In this document: positions 6,556-9,112 of the stretch, piece by piece
How positions within the stretch are numbered: position 1 is the first letter of the stretch
How the letters are laid out: every line of letters begins with the position of its first letter
DNA from: an uncultured Lachnospiraceae bacterium
GTDB lineage: Bacteria > Bacillota_A > Clostridia > Lachnospirales > Lachnospiraceae
Direction: 5' to 3'
DNA: 9,112 nucleotides
Assembly: GCA_910585655.1 (NCBI GenBank)
Contig: CAJUFW010000103.1
Span: 1 to 9,112 of the forward strand
Made by a program: the position numbers and the translations under genes
Notes under the pieces: generated by a model
Databases searched by the model: none
Seen by the model: only the letters and a program-made list of their open reading frames with translations
What the model was told of the DNA's origin: nothing

Positions 6556-7419
6556 ATGAAAAAATTTTTTATTGTAACAGCAGCAATCAGTTTCCTTATT
6601 CTTGGAAGCTTATGTTTATCAGCATGTCAAAAGCTGGAAGCGGCAGAGCCGCATTCTCTTTCCGAGTGGATGGAGCTTGTAACAGACGAGGAGTTAGATC
6701 GTCTGGAACTGGTTTCTAATTCAAGCGAGATAGATTCTGAGGGGCTTTATTTAGTGGCGTCAGTTCCGGAAGAAAACTGCTATTTGTATTGTTACCAGCC
6801 GGGAGGAGAGTTGTTTTTCCGGTTCCGTGGAAAACGGAGCTTAATAGAAGAGGTGCGACTCGATCTATGGACGATGCCGCAAATTGTCTGCGGGGATTAT
6901 GATGGAGACGGAGAGAAAGAGGCAGCGCTGCTTTGGACGGAGGCACATGGGACAGGAGTGTCTGTTTACAAACTTACAGTGGCAAAGGAACTGGACGGAG
7001 AGTTGCAATTTTTTATGTTGGAACAGGCAGACTATATGAAGCAGTTAAACGAGCGGATTGACTGGAAGTGGGAACCAGAACAGGAGCGATTGTCTTGTGT
7101 TCTTGACGAAACACAGTTAGAAGAAAGCTGGGAATTAAAGGAGCTTTTTGACAACCTGGTGGCAGATGCAGAGAGAATCGAAAGCACCTATGAGAGAGAA
7201 GACGCTTTTGAGGGGATTTCATGGGAAGAACAGGCTGCTTTTCACGTGGAGAACGGAACGATTTGGCTGTTCCTGGAGGGCGGTTATCGCTTAAAGGGAG
7301 TGGGTATGACAATCCACGAGGAGGATACGCCAGGTCTTAGGGCAGAGGTTTTCTGGGAGGATGGTTGTTTTCACCTGGGAAACATAGAGATAAAAAAAGG
7401 GAGTTATGAGTATGAATAA
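6556..7419 (+). CDS. Secreted lipoprotein of unknown function with a DxDGDG calcium-loop-like motif
   Basis: A 287-residue protein with a classic lipoprotein signal: basic MKK, a hydrophobic core at about 4-20 and the lipobox LSAC, with Cys24 as the lipid-modified residue after signal peptidase II cleavage. It should therefore be anchored to the outer face of the membrane. The mature part is acidic. It has one DYDGDGEKEAAL stretch (114-125) resembling the calcium-binding loop of FG-GAP/VCBS or EF-hand-like repeats; only one copy is seen, so no propeller is evident. I do not recognise a named family, and a substrate-binding role is not supported. AAAGGAGG (6542-6549) lies 6 bases before ATG 6556. 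It follows the ATPase-nuclease gene by 40 bases with no obvious terminator, so read-through is possible. Its end overlaps pcp by 8 bases, which suggests translational coupling. Confidence 0.82.
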   Translation: MKKFFIVTAAISFLILGSLCLSACQKLEAAEPHSLSEWMELVTDEELDRLELVSNSSEIDSEGLYLVASVPEENCYLYCYQPGGELFFRFRGKRSLIEEVRLDLWTMPQIVCGDYDGDGEKEAALLWTEAHGTGVSVYKLTVAKELDGELQFFMLEQADYMKQLNERIDWKWEPEQERLSCVLDETQLEESWELKELFDNLVADAERIESTYEREDAFEGISWEEQAAFHVENGTIWLFLEGGYRLKGVGMTIHEEDTPGLRAEVFWEDGCFHLGNIEIKKGSYEYE

Positions 7420-8086
7420 TACGATTTTAATTACAGGCTTTGCGCCGTTTGGCGGAGAAACGATCAATCCGGCTTATGAGGCAGTCAAAGCTCTGCCAGA
7501 TACGATAGAGGGAATGCAGATTCAAAAGGAAGAAATCCCGGTCGTGTTCCATAAAAGCGGGGTGGTATTGCAGGAGCTGATGGAGCGTTATAAACCGGCG
7601 GCAGTGCTTTGTATTGGGCAGGCGGGAGGAAGGGCAGCGATGACCATAGAGCGGGTAGCGATTAACCTGATGGAAGCTTCTGCCCCGGATAATGAAGGCA
7701 ACCAGCCACAGGATGAAGCGATTCGTCAGAATGCTCCGGCGGCATATTTTGCTACAATTCCGGTAAAGGCAATCGCGGCGGCAATGAGGGAGGCAGGCGT
7801 CCCGGCTCATTTGTCCTATACGGCAGGAACCTACGTATGTAATTCTACCATGTATGAATTGCTGGATCTTTGCGCTACACAGTATCCGGAAGTGTTAGGT
7901 GGGTTCATCCATGTTCCATATGCTTCCGGACAGGCGCTTACTAAGGCGGCAAGTACGCCTTTTATGGAGCTGTCTGCGATTACAAAGGGATTAGAAGCAG
8001 CGCTACGGGTAATTGCAGAGGAGTTAAAGTCTCCGGGAAGCTTTCAAACTTCTAACCCACCCCAAGCAGAAGGAACCATTTGCTAA
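7412..8086 (+). CDS. pcp: Pyrrolidone-carboxyl (pyroglutamyl) peptidase I
   Basis: A 224-residue cytoplasmic cysteine peptidase of family C15 that removes N-terminal pyroglutamate from peptides. The N-terminus ILITGFAPFGGETINPA is diagnostic. The triad is visible as Glu80 (IERVAINL), Cys143 (GTYVCNSTMY) and His167 (GGFIHVPY), close to Glu81/Cys144/His168 of the Bacillus enzyme, so the protein should be active. The family is usually about 215 residues; the C-terminus here has a short extra tail rich in Ser, Pro and Gln. I chose ATG 7412 because AGGGAG (7398-7403) lies 8 bases upstream, while ATG 7406 is only 2 bases from it. The start lies inside the end of the lipoprotein gene (8-base overlap, different frame), so the two are probably co-translated. 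Whether the lipoprotein and Pcp work on one pathway is unknown. Confidence 0.95.
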   Translation: MNNTILITGFAPFGGETINPAYEAVKALPDTIEGMQIQKEEIPVVFHKSGVVLQELMERYKPAAVLCIGQAGGRAAMTIERVAINLMEASAPDNEGNQPQDEAIRQNAPAAYFATIPVKAIAAAMREAGVPAHLSYTAGTYVCNSTMYELLDLCATQYPEVLGGFIHVPYASGQALTKAASTPFMELSAITKGLEAALRVIAEELKSPGSFQTSNPPQAEGTIC

Positions 8087-8103
8087 AGCGGCAGTTTTTA
8101 AAA

Positions 8104-9075
8104 TTAACTAGGCTGATTTTCTGCCCGGACTTTTGGTGACTTAGAGGAAAAGCTTTTGCAAAAACTGGCATATTCCAAATATTGGGAAAGCGGCATATCG
8201 TCCTGGAGCTTTTGCAATGCTTCTAAAAACTGCTTTTCCTGCCGCTTGCGAACCTTACAGAAACGGAAACGATAGGAAATACCTGGCTTTGCAAATTCTT
8301 TTCCCCAGTGGATTTGGATACCCTGAGAGAGAAAGAGGGCGTCTGCCAGGTGTTCCTGACTGTCTACAAAAATGTAGTGGGCATAAAAGAGGGAAAACTT
8401 TTGCAGCTTCATATAGTTACAGATTGGTTCTGCCGCTCTTCTTGCCTCTTCTTCCTGTCTCCTTGCCCGCTCTTTCATACTTTCTACATGTTCTGCCCAG
8501 GAATAATGGCAGATTATATAAGAATAGTGGTGAAAATCCTGCGTGCCGTTTACTCGCTGTTCATGATAGTCGTTTAAGAAGTGCCTGGAATAATCCTCTA
8601 AAATATAATAATTATTATGATAAAGCAGATTTTCCCCGCGTTCCATATGAACAATCTGCCAACTGTCGTCGTTTACTTTGATCGTAAGCGTGTAGGAATT
8701 TTCCCAGCGGATAGAGGCGCGATATTCTACCAGTAGGGTATACAAATCAGAGTTAGAAGCTTCTACCATATCAAAAAAACGAAGATAGGCAGGGATCCGC
8801 TTGGCATCGTCGCCAATCGCGTTGCGGATCAGTACCATCCGATAACACTTTTGACAGATGGTCATGCCTTTTGGAATCGTTTCTACCATATCAAATTCCA
8901 TATCCGGAATATTTTTTACCAGATCACAATCCTTGTCGTGAAGAACCATTTGCCGCTTGGAATAGGCGTATTTTAGCCGACGGTTGTCCATCTTGCTGGA
9001 ACGCAGCCGCCGGGCGGCGGTAAGCGGTTTCTCATTTGGCTCTTCGACAGCAGTATTTTTTTGAGTTTTGGCAGC
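8104..9075 (-). CDS. Protein of unknown function with an Ada-like H-C-C-C motif (5'-truncated)
   Basis: Minus-strand open frame ending in TAA at 8104-8106; the genomic part runs 323 codons to 9075, where adapter sequence begins, so the true N-terminus is missing. The frame continues into the adapter for five codons from a GTG at 9090, which would give a false start (MLFRS). ATG 8991 has no ribosome binding site and is not convincing. Near the N-terminus the spacing His46-x3-Cys50-x23-Cys74-x2-Cys77 (LHDKDC and CQKC) recalls the zinc module of Ada-type proteins and could bind a metal. A charged, possibly coiled region lies at about 198-215. The middle is rich in Tyr, His and Trp with predicted mixed strands. 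I do not recognise the family. The gene converges on pcp with 17 bases between their stops and no clear shared terminator. Confidence 0.75.
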   Translation of the reverse strand, partial: AAKTQKNTAVEEPNEKPLTAARRLRSSKMDNRRLKYAYSKRQMVLHDKDCDLVKNIPDMEFDMVETIPKGMTICQKCYRMVLIRNAIGDDAKRIPAYLRFFDMVEASNSDLYTLLVEYRASIRWENSYTLTIKVNDDSWQIVHMERGENLLYHNNYYILEDYSRHFLNDYHEQRVNGTQDFHHYSYIICHYSWAEHVESMKERARRQEEEARRAAEPICNYMKLQKFSLFYAHYIFVDSQEHLADALFLSQGIQIHWGKEFAKPGISYRFRFCKVRKRQEKQFLEALQKLQDDMPLSQYLEYASFCKSFSSKSPKVRAENQPS

Positions 9076-9112
9076 AGATCGGAAGAGCACACGTCTGAAC
9101 TCCAGTCACATT
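9076..9112. other. Illumina TruSeq-type adapter left at the contig end
   Basis: From 9076 the sequence matches the TruSeq index-adapter read-through sequence. It begins AGATCGGAAGAGCACACG, and all 34 bases to 9109 match the standard adapter as I remember it. The last three bases (ATT) would be the beginning of an i7 index. It is not genomic DNA and should be trimmed. It also adds a false GTG start and five codons to the minus-strand gene. Confidence 0.97.

Noticed and set aside
8089..8126. GGCAG / CTGCC arms between the convergent pcp and minus-strand genes as a bidirectional terminator
   Set aside because: The arms are only 5-6 bases with a bulged, long AT interior, and the 3' arm is within coding sequence.
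8761..8895. 15-base direct repeat TTCTACCATATCAAA at 8761 and 8881, 120 bases apart
   Set aside because: Both copies are in frame in one gene and encode the same short FDMVE stretch. Only two copies exist and the surrounding protein is not repeated.
8989..8991. ATG at 8991 as the true start of the right-most gene
   Set aside because: There is no ribosome binding site upstream, and the frame upstream continues open to the adapter junction.
9076..9090. GTG start at 9090 for the right-most minus-strand gene (328 residues)
   Set aside because: The first five codons are adapter sequence, so this start is an artefact and the gene is 5'-truncated at 9075.
1..9112. tRNA, rRNA, CRISPR array, insertion sequence or attachment site
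   Set aside because: No cloverleaf, spaced repeats, transposase or integrase motifs, or terminal inverted repeats were seen by reading both strands.

Overview
The window looks like chromosomal DNA of a low-to-mid-GC Gram-positive anaerobe, most likely a Clostridia member such as a Lachnospiraceae. The reasons are strong AAAGGAGG-type ribosome binding sites, sigma-A-like promoters, an Agr-type kinase/regulator pair, a Bacillus-style topoisomerase III and a pyrrolidone-carboxyl peptidase. This placement is by family recognition only. Both ends cut genes: the left end truncates a response regulator. The right end is not genomic, because about the last 37 bases are an Illumina TruSeq-type adapter fused to the contig.

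Layout. (1) Bases 1-1565, minus strand: a two-gene unit of an AgrC-like membrane histidine kinase followed by an AgrA-like response regulator, with a near-consensus promoter at 1601-1629. No agrB or agrD is visible in the window. (2) Bases 1566-1791: a divergent intergenic region with that promoter, two overlapping mini-ORFs behind a very good Shine-Dalgarno, and an extended -10 promoter facing right. (3) Bases 1792-1980: a 62-residue membrane protein closed by a strong intrinsic terminator (2013-2064). (4) Bases 2071-6515: a promoter, then a small CxxC/HExxH protein of unknown function, topB (topoisomerase III), and an AT-rich gene for an AAA-like ATPase joined to a PD-(D/E)XK nuclease domain. 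The genes are tightly packed and probably one operon. (5) Bases 6556-8086: a lipoprotein with one calcium-loop-like motif, overlapping pcp by 8 bases. (6) Bases 8104-9075, minus strand: a convergent, 5'-truncated gene of unknown function with an H-C-C-C possible zinc site.

How the genes may work together. The kinase/regulator pair is a sensory module, perhaps for a peptide. The small protein/topB/ATPase-nuclease group suggests a DNA-handling unit, but the ATPase-nuclease gene differs sharply in base composition from topB and may have been added later. The lipoprotein and pcp are probably co-translated. I see no complete new system. The points most worth a second look are the uncharacterised HExxH/CxxC protein, the ATPase-nuclease fused to the topB operon, and the adapter artefact that creates a false N-terminus.
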